Below are positions 7,113 to 15,564 of a stretch of 64,000 bases of DNA, in pieces. The notes beneath the pieces were generated by a model, which worked only from the letters and a program-made list of their open reading frames with translations, was not told the origin of the DNA and ran no database searches. Numbering within the stretch: the stretch's first letter is position 1; each line of letters starts with the position of its first letter. The DNA comes from Streptomyces iconiensis (GTDB taxonomy: Bacteria; Actinomycetota; Actinomycetes; Streptomycetales; Streptomycetaceae): positions 1-64,000 of the forward strand of contig NZ_JANCPR020000024.1 in NCBI RefSeq assembly GCF_028657195.3, given 5' to 3'. A program made the position numbers and the translations under genes.

Positions 7113-8316
7113 CCGGCGCCTCGCCTCCGGGCCCGCGCCCGGTGAGGGCGAGGACGGTCAGGGCGCAGGCGGCCAGTGCGGCGGCGAGGAGGAGGACCGT
7201 GGACAAGGGCGTGGTGTCCACGACGCGGCCCCCGGTGAAGGCGCCGAGCGCGATCGCGGCGTTGAACACCGAGGCGAACAGGGCGCCCACGGGCTCGCGT
7301 GCCTCGGGGGCCGAGGCGAGCATCCACGCCTGGGCGCTGACGGAGAGCCCGCCGTACGCGACGCCCCACAGCAGAAGTACGGCCACGGCGAAGGGCGTCG
7401 CGCTCCCGGCCGCCACCAGGAGCACCGTCGCCGCTGCGATACCGGCGCTCAGCGTCAGCAGGGTGGCCAGCGGGCGGCGGGGTGCGAAAGCGCCCGCTGC
7501 GAAGTTGCCCGCGACGCCCGCGACCCCGTAGGCCAGCAGCAGCACACCGATCAGGCCGGGCGCTATGCCGGAGATGTTCTCCAGTACGGGGCGCACGTAG
7601 GTGTAGGCGGCGAAGTGGCCGGTCACCACCAGTACGAGGAAGATCAGCCCGGCACGCACCTTCGGGTTGCCGAAGAGGCGCAGCAACTCGCGGGGGCGTA
7701 CCGGCTTCTCGGGCGGAAGCGGCGGCAGCAGCAGTGCGAGCGCGGCGGCGACGAGCAGCGCCAGGCCGCAGGCGGCGCCGAAGGCGGAGCGCCAGCCCGC
7801 GAGTTCGCCCAGCATGGTGCCGGCGGGGACGGCGAGTACGGAGGCGATGCCGATACCGCCGAAGACGGCGGACAGGGCGGTACTGACCGAGCGCGCGGGC
7901 ACCAGGCGTACGGCGAGGCTGGCCGCGAGGGCCCACACCCCGCCGAGCGCGACGCCCACCAGGACGCGGGCGGTCAGCAGCACGGTGAGCGAGGTGGCGA
8001 CGGCCGATACGGCGTTGGCCGCGGCCAGCACCAGCATCAGCCCCGCGATGGACAGCCGCCGGTCGAGCCGCCCCACCGCCAGCGGGACGACGGGCGCCGC
8101 CAGCGCGGCGACGATCCCCGTGAGGGTGACGGTGAGGCCCGCCGACCCTTCGGATATCCGGAGGCTGTCGCCGAGCGGGGTGAGCAGTCCGACGGGCAGC
8201 ATCTCCGTCGCCGTGATGGCGAACGTCGCCGCCGTGAGCGCGGCGACCGCCAACCAGGAGCGTACGGTCGCGCGTTCGGGAGGGGCCGTGAGGGGAGGGG
8301 CCGTGGTCTCTGTCAT
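7087..8316 (-). CDS. MFS efflux transporter, AraJ/chloramphenicol-resistance type
   Basis: A 409-residue 12-helix major facilitator superfamily transporter, probably a proton-driven exporter of small hydrophobic compounds. It opens SWLAVAALTAATFAITATEMLPVGLL, the signature of the arabinose-efflux/chloramphenicol-resistance subfamily, and carries GRLDRR at the motif A loop between helices 2 and 3. The ATG at 8316 is favoured because the family's conserved region begins about 18 residues later. Divergent from a LysR regulator, the classic arrangement for a regulator controlling an efflux pump. The 3' end overlaps the convergent HAD gene by 26 bases. Confidence 0.88.
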   Translation of the reverse strand: MTETTAPPLTAPPERATVRSWLAVAALTAATFAITATEMLPVGLLTPLGDSLRISEGSAGLTVTLTGIVAALAAPVVPLAVGRLDRRLSIAGLMLVLAAANAVSAVATSLTVLLTARVLVGVALGGVWALAASLAVRLVPARSVSTALSAVFGGIGIASVLAVPAGTMLGELAGWRSAFGAACGLALLVAAALALLLPPLPPEKPVRPRELLRLFGNPKVRAGLIFLVLVVTGHFAAYTYVRPVLENISGIAPGLIGVLLLAYGVAGVAGNFAAGAFAPRRPLATLLTLSAGIAAATVLLVAAGSATPFAVAVLLLWGVAYGGLSVSAQAWMLASAPEAREPVGALFASVFNAAIALGAFTGGRVVDTTPLSTVLLLAAALAACALTVLALTGRGPGGEAPVTAQPSAR

Positions 8317-8362
8317 GGTCCCCAGCCTTGGCCCCCCGGCCTGCGGGAACAACGGCCGACCT

Positions 8363-8395
8363 CTCATCCTTCCATGAGCGGGGCTCATCGATGAG
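8363..8395. promoter_or_regulatory. overlapping palindromes, candidate LysR binding region
   Basis: The pentamer CTCAT and its complement ATGAG alternate at 8363, 8374, 8384 and 8391. This creates CTCAT-N6-ATGAG, ATGAGC-GGG-GCTCAT (8374-8388) and the perfect CTCATCGATGAG (8384-8395). It lies between the divergent MFS gene and the LysR gene, where such regulators bind and where the spacing permits a T-N11-A box. Confidence 0.5.
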
Positions 8396-8444
8396 GGGGC
8401 CTCGTCGATGCCCCCTGGACCGGGGGCAGGGGAAGGGGGACGGG

Positions 8445-9386
8445 GTGGACAACGGAAGCGGCCCGGAGATCCGCTCCCTGGAGATCAGGGAGCTGGAGTG
8501 CTTTCTCGTGCTGGCAGAGGAACTGCACTTCGGGCGGACGGGCGAGCGGCTCTATGTCTCGCAGAGCAGGGTCAGCCAGCTGCTGCGCGCGCTGGAGAGC
8601 CGGATCGGCGCGCGCCTGGTGGACCGTACGAGCCGCAGGGTCGCGCTCACGCCGCTCGGTGAGCGGCTGCTGACCAGGCTGCGGCCCGCCTACGGCCAGT
8701 TGGCCGACGCCGTGGACGACGCGCGCGCCGCGGCACGGTGCGTGACGGGTGCCCTGCGGATCGGCTTCCTCGGCAGCGCCAACCACGGGACGACCTCCGC
8801 GCTCGGCCTCTTCCACGCGCGGCACCCCGAGGTGGAGACGACGGCGGTCGAGGTCACCATGGCGGACCCGTTCGGGCCCGTTCGGCGCGGTGAGGTGGAC
8901 GCGGCGATCGTGCTGCTGCCCGTCTCCGAGCCCGATCTCACGCTCGGGCCGTGCTTCGAGAGGCAGCCGTGGACCCTCGCGCTCGCCGACGGGCACCCCT
9001 TCGCAGGACGCGCCTCGCTGGACGCCGAAGAGCTGGCCGAGGTCGCCCTCGTGGCCCCCGCTGCACCCGCGCCGGCGTACTGGCGCGACAGCCAGGCGCC
9101 GCCCCGCACGCCCGGTGGGCGGCCCATTCCGCGCGGGCCCGCCGTCAGCACGCTCCAGGAGGGGCTGGCGACGGTGGCGGCCCGGAGCGGCGGCATGCTG
9201 CTGTGCCGGCCGACGGCCGAGACCAACGCGCGCGCCGATGTCGTCTTCGTACCGGTGGAGGGCCTCGCGCCGTCCGAACTCGTGCTGGTGCGCCACCGCG
9301 ACACGGACACGGCGACGCTGCGCGCTTTCGCGCGTGCCGTCGGCGACGCGATCGGTGTGAGCGCACCGGAGCCCGTCAGCCCTTGA
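8445..9386 (+). CDS. LysR family transcriptional regulator
   Basis: A 313-residue regulator. Residues about 10-70 form the winged helix-turn-helix (LEIRELECFLVLAEELHFGR, then SRVSQLLRALESRIGARLVDR), followed by a LysR substrate-binding domain with AARCVTGALRIGFLG at its start. GTG 8445 follows AGGGGAAGGGGG and starts the conserved helix at the right distance. It is divergent from the MFS transporter across a palindrome-rich region and probably controls it. The ligand is not predictable. Its end overlaps the convergent sugar permease by 11 bases. Confidence 0.88.
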   Translation: MDNGSGPEIRSLEIRELECFLVLAEELHFGRTGERLYVSQSRVSQLLRALESRIGARLVDRTSRRVALTPLGERLLTRLRPAYGQLADAVDDARAAARCVTGALRIGFLGSANHGTTSALGLFHARHPEVETTAVEVTMADPFGPVRRGEVDAAIVLLPVSEPDLTLGPCFERQPWTLALADGHPFAGRASLDAEELAEVALVAPAAPAPAYWRDSQAPPRTPGGRPIPRGPAVSTLQEGLATVAARSGGMLLCRPTAETNARADVVFVPVEGLAPSELVLVRHRDTDTATLRAFARAVGDAIGVSAPEPVSP

Positions 9387-10200
9387 CCGCACCGCCCAGC
9401 GCGAAACCCCCGCCGAGCCGGCGCGAGATGAGGACGTACAGCAGGATCACCGGGGTCGAGTAGAGGATGGAGAACGCGGCGAGTTGCCCGTAGACCACGG
9501 CGCCGTAGTTGCCGAAGAACGTGAAGATGCTGACGGACGCCGGCAGTTGCTCCGGGCTCAGCAGCAGCATGAACGGCACGAAGAAGTTGCCCCACATCAT
9601 CACGAAGCTGTAGATCGCCACGACGGACACGCCGGGCCCCATCAGCGGCAGGATGACCCGCAGCAGCGACTGCGCCCAGGAGGCGCCGTCGGTCCACGCC
9701 GCCTCCTCCAGCACCTCGGGCACGCCGTCCATGAAGTTCTTCATCAGCCAAACGGCGAACGGGAGTTGGGAGGCGGCCAGAAACAGCCCTGTGCCGTACA
9801 TCGTGTCGATGAGGTTGGTCTGCACGAACAGCCCGTACACCGGGACCATCACCGCCGTGACCGGCAGGCAGGTGGTGAAGAGGACGCCCAGCAGGTACGG
9901 GCGGCTGAAGCGCGAGCGGAACCGCGAGAGCGGATACGCGGCGAGCGCGGCGCACACCACGGTCAGCAGGGTCGCCCCGCCGCACAGCAGCAGGCTGTTG
10001 CGCATCGGCGTGAAGGTGATCTCGTCGGTCAGCACGGCCGAGAAGTTGTCGAGCGTCGGCTCGTCGGGAGGCCGGACACGGAGCGTCGCGTTGGCATCGA
10101 GCGAGGCGAGAACCAGCCACGCCAACGGCACCACGAACGCCGCCGCGACCACCAGCAGCCCGGCGTCGGCAGCCAGCCGCCGACGCGTGCTCCGCCTCAT
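9376..10200 (-). CDS. sugar ABC transporter permease, MalG type
   Basis: A 274-residue inner-membrane permease of the carbohydrate-uptake (CUT1) family with six hydrophobic segments. The EAA loop is visible as LEEAAWTDGASWAQSLLRVILP, the cytoplasmic contact for the ATPase, and the protein ends RRLGGGFALGGAVKG, typical of MalG homologues. ATG 10200 follows GAAAGGGG. Its partner permease and binding protein lie at 11143-13439, but a cell-wall protein gene on the opposite strand separates them, so this gene needs its own promoter. No ATPase is encoded nearby; in Streptomyces a shared MsiK ATPase usually energises such systems. Confidence 0.88.
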   Translation of the reverse strand: MRRSTRRRLAADAGLLVVAAAFVVPLAWLVLASLDANATLRVRPPDEPTLDNFSAVLTDEITFTPMRNSLLLCGGATLLTVVCAALAAYPLSRFRSRFSRPYLLGVLFTTCLPVTAVMVPVYGLFVQTNLIDTMYGTGLFLAASQLPFAVWLMKNFMDGVPEVLEEAAWTDGASWAQSLLRVILPLMGPGVSVVAIYSFVMMWGNFFVPFMLLLSPEQLPASVSIFTFFGNYGAVVYGQLAAFSILYSTPVILLYVLISRRLGGGFALGGAVKG

Positions 10201-10367
10201 CGCCTTACCCCTTTCACGAGGCATTCCGGTGCGTCCACGAACTGTCCCTTCGGGGGGAAGAGTTGGATATTCCGGGGTCGGTGTGTCGCCGGTTGCGGAC
10301 GGGAGTACCGTGCTGTTCCCCGCCGTATGTGCTTTCTGCGCGGCGTGGTCCTACCGGAAGGAAGAAC

Positions 10368-11003
10368 ATGACAGCACTGCGCCTCAGGTGGCAGCGCTCG
10401 GTCGCCATCACGGCGACGGCTGCCGCGGCGTTTCTCGGCACTGCGATAGCCGCGACGCCCGCCCAGGCTCACAGCCATGGCTGGTCGGTCGACTGCTACA
10501 CCGTCGACCTGAACCTCACGAACTACTCGCAGGACAAGGACAACACCGTCAAGATCACCGTTGGTGACAGGACGGTGCTGTCGGAGACCTTCAAGGGCGA
10601 GTACAACAAGAAGCTCGACCTGCCCAAGCACACCGAGGAGCTGAAGGTCACCGCCGACGTCGTCGCCGGGGACGACAGCAAGTTCTCGTGGAACGAGTCG
10701 AAGACGGCCCCGGTCTGCGAGACCGAGTCGCCCTCGCCGTCGCCGACCGAGTCGGAGACCACCACTCCGGCTCCCAGCGCCTCGCCCACCACCACGCCCT
10801 CGCAGAGCGAGGCCCCGCAGCCGAGCGCGTCCGAGAGCAGCAGCAGCGCTCCGGCAGCCAAGCCGCAGGGCGGTGGCGAGAACCTGGCCGAGACCGGTTC
10901 CTCCAGCAACACCCCGATGCTCGTCGGGATCGCCGCAGCGGTGGTCATCGCCGGCGGTGGCCTCGTGGCGTTCGCGCGCAAGCGCCGTTCCTCGCAGGGC
11001 TGA
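10368..11003 (+). CDS. LAETG-anchored cell-wall surface protein
   Basis: A 211-residue secreted protein predicted to be covalently attached to the cell wall by a class E sortase. Residues 1-34 are a Sec signal ending AQA; 35-117 form a small domain with two cysteines (Cys43, Cys117); 118-172 are a Ser/Pro/Thr-rich wall-spanning stretch; LAETG is at 173-177, followed by a hydrophobic helix and the RKRRSSQG tail. This is the standard sortase-substrate architecture, and LAXTG is the motif of Streptomyces SrtE substrates such as long chaplins. ATG 10368 follows GGAAGGAAG. It lies inside a sugar ABC transporter locus on the opposite strand; a functional link is not evident. Confidence 0.85.
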   Translation: MTALRLRWQRSVAITATAAAAFLGTAIAATPAQAHSHGWSVDCYTVDLNLTNYSQDKDNTVKITVGDRTVLSETFKGEYNKKLDLPKHTEELKVTADVVAGDDSKFSWNESKTAPVCETESPSPSPTESETTTPAPSASPTTTPSQSEAPQPSASESSSSAPAAKPQGGGENLAETGSSSNTPMLVGIAAAVVIAGGGLVAFARKRRSSQG

Positions 11004-11100
11004 CGACGCAGCCGGCGAAGCACCTGCCGAGATAGCTGACGAAGCAGTCGAAGGCGGGGCTGACCCCCGTTCAGCTCCGTGACGCGGCATCTGGCACCAC

Positions 11101-11134
11101 CGCCCGGCGGCCCGCCCCACCCGGCCGCCGGGCG
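11101..11134. terminator. bidirectional hairpin between LAETG gene and MalF-type permease
   Basis: A perfect 12-bp inverted repeat, CGCCCGGCGGCC (11101-11112) and GGCCGCCGGGCG (11123-11134), with a 10-base loop. It sits between two convergent genes, where a shared terminator is expected. No U-tract is evident, as is usual in Streptomyces. Confidence 0.65.
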
Positions 11135-11142
11135 CAGCGCGA

Positions 11143-12051
11143 CTACACCTCTTCACGCATCAGCCGCAGATAGACGACCGAGAACAGCGCTCCGACCAGG
11201 AGCAGCAGCAGTGCGACCGCCGTCCCGTAGCCGATGAGGGACTTGGTGAACGCCTGGTCGTACATGAACACGGGCAGTGTTTCGCTCCGGTGTGCGGGGC
11301 CGCCCTTCGTCATGGCCCAGATCAGCCCGAAGACGGAGAGGGTCTGGAGCGTGTTGAGCATCAGGTTGGTGCCGATCGAGCGGCGGATCATGGGCAGCGT
11401 GATGTGCCACAGCCGCTTCCAGCCCCCGGCGCCGTCCACCTCGGCCGACTCGTTGACCTCCTTGGGGATCTCGGACAGCGCCGCGGAGTAGACGAGCATC
11501 GAGAAGGCCGTGCCGCGCCATACGTTCGCGAACGAGACGGCCAGGATCGGCAGCGTGTACAGCCAGTTCTGGGCGGGCAGATGGAGCCAGCCGAGGAGGG
11601 CGTTGAGCTGGCCTTCCCGGTGGAAGAACGTGTAGAGCAGAAACCCGGCGACGATCTCGGGCAGCACCCACGCACTGATCACGATGGCCCCGGTCAGCGA
11701 GCGCACCGCCTTCGAGGAGCGCCGCATCAGCGAGGCCAGCGCGAGGCCCAGCGTGTTCTGTCCCAGGATCGAGGAGACGACCGTGAACACCAGCGTGAGC
11801 ACGACGGCGTTACGGAAGTTCGCGTCACCGAAGGCCCGGGTGAAGTTGTCGAGCCCGACGAAAGAGGACGACTCCTGCCCTGTCAGGCGCATGTCCGTGA
11901 AGGCGATGGCGACGCAGTAGGCGATGGGCCCGATGAGGAAGAGCAGCAGGACGACGGTCGCCGGCGTCAGCGGCAGCCAGCGCCACAGCCGCCGGGCCCG
12001 CGTGCCGGGCCGTGTCTGATGCCCCGTCACCAGGTTGGTCGCGGCGGTCAC
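11143..12051 (-). CDS. sugar ABC transporter permease, MalF type
   Basis: A 302-residue CUT1-family permease with six membrane spans and the EAA motif ESAEVDGAGGWKRLWHITLP in the last third. Its GTG start (12051) overlaps the stop of the solute-binding-protein gene by four bases, so the two are co-translated. In most relatives the MalG-type permease would follow directly; here it begins more than 900 bases further on, beyond an inserted gene of opposite orientation. Substrate unknown; the family covers oligosaccharides such as maltodextrin, cellobiose and chitobiose. Confidence 0.9.
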   Translation of the reverse strand: MTAATNLVTGHQTRPGTRARRLWRWLPLTPATVVLLLFLIGPIAYCVAIAFTDMRLTGQESSSFVGLDNFTRAFGDANFRNAVVLTLVFTVVSSILGQNTLGLALASLMRRSSKAVRSLTGAIVISAWVLPEIVAGFLLYTFFHREGQLNALLGWLHLPAQNWLYTLPILAVSFANVWRGTAFSMLVYSAALSEIPKEVNESAEVDGAGGWKRLWHITLPMIRRSIGTNLMLNTLQTLSVFGLIWAMTKGGPAHRSETLPVFMYDQAFTKSLIGYGTAVALLLLLVGALFSVVYLRLMREEV

Positions 12052-13439
12052 TTGGAGACGACCGCGCCGTCGGCGATACCGGCGAGCGCCTCGTCGTACG
12101 TCTTGGCTGCCTCCCGCGGTGAGGCGTCACCCGTGGCGACGGCCTCGGTGGCCTCGGTCAGCGCCGTGGACACCTGCGGATAGACGGGCAGCGCCGGGCG
12201 GTAGTGGGTGTTCTGCACGCGCTCGGTGAAGAACTTGATGCCCGGCATGGACTTCAGATAGCGCGGCTCCTTGGCCACGTCCTGCCGTACGGCGACCTGG
12301 GAGCCGCGGACGCACCATTCGACCGCGTTCTCCTTGGTCTGCATCGTGCGGATCATCTTCCATGCCAGGTCGGCGTTCCGGGACTTCTGCGGGATCGCCC
12401 AGGTCCAGCCGCCCGACATGCTGACCTCGCCGGGTGCGGCGCCGTGCTGGGTGGGCATGGGGGTCAGGCCCATGGTGTCCTTCCACTCCGGCCAGGGCCT
12501 GCCGCCCGTCTTGATCCAGTTCTGGCTGAGCCAGGAGCCGTCGAGCGCGATGGCGAGCTTGCCCTCGGGCAGCAGCTGGGTGACCACGTCGGTGCTGACG
12601 TTGGGGTCGACGACCTGGTCGGGGTCGGGGCCCAGCTTCTCGCCGTAGAGAGTGTCGAGGAAGCCGAGGCTGTCCTTGAACCCCTTGCTGCCCTTGACCC
12701 ACTTCTTGGCCCCCGGGTCGTAGAGGGGGTCCTTGCCCGTGCCGTAGAGGAGCATTTCGAAGCCCTGCATGGCGGTGGCCTCGCCCGCGCCCTTGCCTGC
12801 GAAGACGTTGAGCGGGATGACGCCGGGGAGCTTCTTCTTGAGGGTGCGGGCCGTGTCCAGCACGTCGTCCCAGGTCTTCGGCTTCCAGTCGGTGGGCAGG
12901 CCCGCCTTCGCGAAGAGCTTCTTGTTGAACCACAGGCCGCGGGTGTCCGTGCCGTCAGGGACGCCGTAGGTCTTGCCGTCGGCCGCGCTCGCCGCGCGCT
13001 TGGCCGCGGGCTCGAACTGGTTCCAGTCGTCCCACTTGGCCAGGTAGTCGTCCAGCGGGCGCAGATAGCCGCTCTTGATGTCGGAGTTGATGAGGAACGT
13101 GTCCTCGTAGACCAGGTCGGGTGCGGTCTTCGGGGAGCGCATCATCTGCTGGATCTTGGTGTAGTAGTCCTGCTGCGGCGCCTGGATGGGGACGAGTTCG
13201 ACCTTCTTGCCCTTGTTCTCCTTCTCGAACTGCTTGGCGACGAACTTGATGTAGTCGTCACGGAAGGTGACCTTGTTGTCGGTCTCCTTGTGGAAGGCGA
13301 TGCGGACCGTGTTCTTGTCGCCGCTGCCGGAGCCGCCGCCGCAGGCGGTCAGCGTGCTCGCGGTGAGCGCGGTGAGCGCGGCTGTCAGCAGGAGAACTCT
13401 GGTGCGTGGAACGGTGGTTCGTGGAGCGGTGGGGCGCAC
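12048..13439 (-). CDS. extracellular solute-binding lipoprotein of a sugar ABC transporter
   Basis: A 463-residue family 1 (SBP_bac_1) binding protein. A lipobox LTAC places the lipidated cysteine at 33 after a hydrophobic signal, anchoring it to the outer face of the membrane. The GGGSGSGDKNTVRIAFHKETDN segment opens the mature protein, and WTWAIPQKSRNADLAWKMIR near the C-terminus is typical of sugar-binding members. The GTG at 13439 lies 7 bases after GAGGAGG. It leads a transport operon with the MalF-type permease. The intergenic sequence upstream has an inverted repeat that may be its operator. The ligand cannot be read from sequence. Confidence 0.9.
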   Translation of the reverse strand: MRPTAPRTTVPRTRVLLLTAALTALTASTLTACGGGSGSGDKNTVRIAFHKETDNKVTFRDDYIKFVAKQFEKENKGKKVELVPIQAPQQDYYTKIQQMMRSPKTAPDLVYEDTFLINSDIKSGYLRPLDDYLAKWDDWNQFEPAAKRAASAADGKTYGVPDGTDTRGLWFNKKLFAKAGLPTDWKPKTWDDVLDTARTLKKKLPGVIPLNVFAGKGAGEATAMQGFEMLLYGTGKDPLYDPGAKKWVKGSKGFKDSLGFLDTLYGEKLGPDPDQVVDPNVSTDVVTQLLPEGKLAIALDGSWLSQNWIKTGGRPWPEWKDTMGLTPMPTQHGAAPGEVSMSGGWTWAIPQKSRNADLAWKMIRTMQTKENAVEWCVRGSQVAVRQDVAKEPRYLKSMPGIKFFTERVQNTHYRPALPVYPQVSTALTEATEAVATGDASPREAAKTYDEALAGIADGAVVSK

Positions 13440-13479
13440 GGCACGACCTCCTCGGCCAGGTGGTGTCCGTACGGTGGCG

Positions 13480-13496
13480 CCTGGTGGGCTACCAGG
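13480..13496. promoter_or_regulatory. inverted repeat upstream of the sugar-binding protein gene
   Basis: CCTGGT-N5-ACCAGG, a 6-bp inverted repeat 41 bases upstream of the solute-binding protein start. Position and symmetry suggest an operator for a LacI- or ROK-type regulator, but no such regulator is adjacent. Confidence 0.3.
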
Positions 13497-13640
13497 TCAA
13501 TACGGCCGTGGCACTTGGTCATCTCGCCAGTGCCAACGGGCCCGTGACAGAACCCGAACCTCACGGGCAACGGGCCGTAACTTCGTGTGCGATACAAATA
13601 GTGCTGATCACACGCACCGCGCTACCCGTGAGGGAACACC

Positions 13641-14282
13641 ATGAAGTACACGCGTACCGCCGCCATCGCCGCTCTCGGCGTCGCCGCCGCGCTCTCGCTC
13701 ACCGCCTGCGGCGGGGACGACTCGGGCAAGGAGAACTCCGGCAAGAGCAGCTCCTCGTCGTCTGCGTCGTCCTCGGGCTCCTCGGAGGACTCGAAGACCG
13801 GGAACTCGGCGTCGGGCTCGGACGACACCGAGGCCCGCGCCGCCAAGAACGGCGCGGGCCAGGACGCCGAGGGCGCCAAGTTCTGCGCGAAGTCGGGTCT
13901 GTCGATGACCGCCGCTGACGAAGGCCCCGACGAGAAGAGCGGCAACGTCGTGGTCACCATGACGAACACGACCGGGGGTACCTGCTCCGTGACCGGCTTC
14001 CCGACCGTCAGGCTGACGGACGCCGACCACACCACGAGCGCGCCGCTCAAGCGCGACGACAACCAGCCCCGCATCGCCGTCCTGAAGCCCAACGAGAAGG
14101 CCGTCTTCAACATCTCGTTCGACAAGGCCAAGGGCGGCGAGCCCAGCGACTCCGACCCGGTCGACCTGCAGGTGACGCCGCCGCACGGGAAGGGCTTCGT
14201 GAAGCTGCACTGGCCCGCGGGCGCGATCAAGGGCATGTCGAACGCCACCGCCCTGGTCCACCCGGTGCACGCGAACCCGTAA
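13641..14282 (+). CDS. DUF4232 domain lipoprotein
   Basis: A 213-residue secreted lipoprotein. The signal ends in LTAC with the lipid-modified cysteine at 23, followed by a serine-rich tether (about 24-70) and a DUF4232 beta-sandwich domain: FCAKSGLSMTAADEG, VVTMTNTTGGTCSVTGFPTV, then LKPNEKAVFNISF. Two cysteines in the domain are placed to form a disulfide. DUF4232 proteins are abundant in Streptomyces and have no assigned function. ATG 13641 follows GTGAGGGAAC. It is monocistronic, convergent with the chitinase gene. Confidence 0.82.
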   Translation: MKYTRTAAIAALGVAAALSLTACGGDDSGKENSGKSSSSSSASSSGSSEDSKTGNSASGSDDTEARAAKNGAGQDAEGAKFCAKSGLSMTAADEGPDEKSGNVVVTMTNTTGGTCSVTGFPTVRLTDADHTTSAPLKRDDNQPRIAVLKPNEKAVFNISFDKAKGGEPSDSDPVDLQVTPPHGKGFVKLHWPAGAIKGMSNATALVHPVHANP

Positions 14283-14307
14283 GGCGCGCGCCCGCGGTCA
14301 GCCCCTG

Positions 14308-15357
14308 CTACTGGCCGCCGTACCCGGCCAGAATCCTGGAGAACTCCCACTCCTTCTGGTCGATCCCGCTGCACGAGTCGCCCGCACCGCCGCCGCCGGC
14401 GCAGGGGCGGTCCCGGTTGACGGCCCAGAAGCTCACCCGCGAGAGTCCCTTGGACTTCGCGTGGTCGACGATCTCCTGGAAGCCGTCAGGCGAGACCGAC
14501 TCGCCCTCGACATCGGTCCTGCCGTTCATCGAGGAGAGCCCCGACTTCTTGTACGCCTCCGAGTCGGAGATCCCGTACGCGGCCTTCACCTGGTCCTTGA
14601 GGCCGTCGACGGCGGACTTGGTGGCGGCGACCATGTCGGTGGTGCCGTCGCCGAAGTCGAACGGCATGACCGTCCAGGCGTCCACGTCGAGCTGCGCCTC
14701 GGCGCCCTTCGCGATCAGGTCCTTGCCGTTCTCGTTCGGGCCCTGGGGGGTCGTGCCGAAGGTCAGATAGACCTTGATGCCCGCGTTCTTCTCCTTGACG
14801 ATCTTCAACGCGTCGATGACCCGCTGCCGCACCTCGGCGTTCTCGACCTCGCTCGCCTCGATGTCGATGTCGATCGACTTGAGCCCGTACGCGTCGATGA
14901 CCTTCTGGTAGGCACCCGCCAGGTCCTGCGCGCTGGAGCACGCCTCGCCCAGCTTGTTGCCGCTCCAGCCGCCGACGGACGGTGTGATGTCGCCGCCCGC
15001 CTGCTGGATCGCCTTGACGGCCTGTTCGTCCTGGCCACCGGTCAGCGGGCGCTGCCCGTCCCAGGCGGGGTTGCAGCCCCCGTCGGAGAGGATGAACGCC
15101 ATGGTCAGCTGCTTGGTGCCGGTCTGCTCCATGAAGGTGACCGGATCGGGTGGGTTACCCCAACCCAGGTACAGGTAAGGGCCGTTGAGCCCGCTCGGCG
15201 CGGCCTGCGCCCGCTCGGGTGCCGCTTCGGGTGTGGCCTGCGCCGTGACCGCGAGCGCCGAGGCGGTGAGTGCGGCTGCGGCGCCCATGCCCAGACCCAT
15301 GGCGAGTCTGCGGCGGGCCCTGCTCCTGCGGCGGTGGGGGGTGGTGTGGGGGGACAC
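14308..15357 (-). CDS. secreted GH18 chitinase
   Basis: A 349-residue extracellular glycoside hydrolase family 18 enzyme that should cleave beta-1,4-N-acetylglucosamine chains with retention. Residues 1-40 are a long twin-arginine-like signal (RRRSRARRRLAM then a hydrophobic run), 58-68 is the first TIM-barrel strand (GPYLYLGWGN), SVGGW (127-131) is the conserved SxGG strand, and Asp163-x-Asp165-x-Glu167 in SIDIDIE is the catalytic DxDxE motif. No chitin-binding module is present. GTG 15357 has AGGGAG eight bases upstream; an alternative TTG is too close to that site. A DasR-type operator lies about 60 bases upstream, tying expression to N-acetylglucosamine metabolism. Confidence 0.9.
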   Translation of the reverse strand: MSPHTTPHRRRSRARRRLAMGLGMGAAAALTASALAVTAQATPEAAPERAQAAPSGLNGPYLYLGWGNPPDPVTFMEQTGTKQLTMAFILSDGGCNPAWDGQRPLTGGQDEQAVKAIQQAGGDITPSVGGWSGNKLGEACSSAQDLAGAYQKVIDAYGLKSIDIDIEASEVENAEVRQRVIDALKIVKEKNAGIKVYLTFGTTPQGPNENGKDLIAKGAEAQLDVDAWTVMPFDFGDGTTDMVAATKSAVDGLKDQVKAAYGISDSEAYKKSGLSSMNGRTDVEGESVSPDGFQEIVDHAKSKGLSRVSFWAVNRDRPCAGGGGAGDSCSGIDQKEWEFSRILAGYGGQ

Positions 15358-15413
15358 GTGCAACGCTCCCTTCCGGAAAGCCGGTTGGTGAGTGCCGCAC
15401 GCTAGCGAGAACC

Positions 15414-15429
15414 TTTGGTCTAGACAATG
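15414..15429. promoter_or_regulatory. DasR-responsive element (dre) upstream of the chitinase
   Basis: The sequence TTTGGTCTAGACAATG contains the ten-base core TGGTCTAGAC of the published Streptomyces dre consensus ACTGGTCTAGACCACT; 11 of 16 positions agree. It also matches the direct-repeat element long known in chitinase promoters. Its place just upstream of a chitinase gene makes it a plausible DasR repressor site, relieved by glucosamine 6-phosphate. Confidence 0.7.
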
Positions 15430-15564
15430 GGCGCGGCCGGAATCCTGCCGAGGGCCCGCCGGCCCGCCGGGCCACGCCCCGCCCCACCCGTACGTGCCGC
15501 CCGTACGTGCACAGCCGGGCCCCGGCCGTACGTGCACCGCCGCGCCCCAGCGGCCCGCCCCTGC

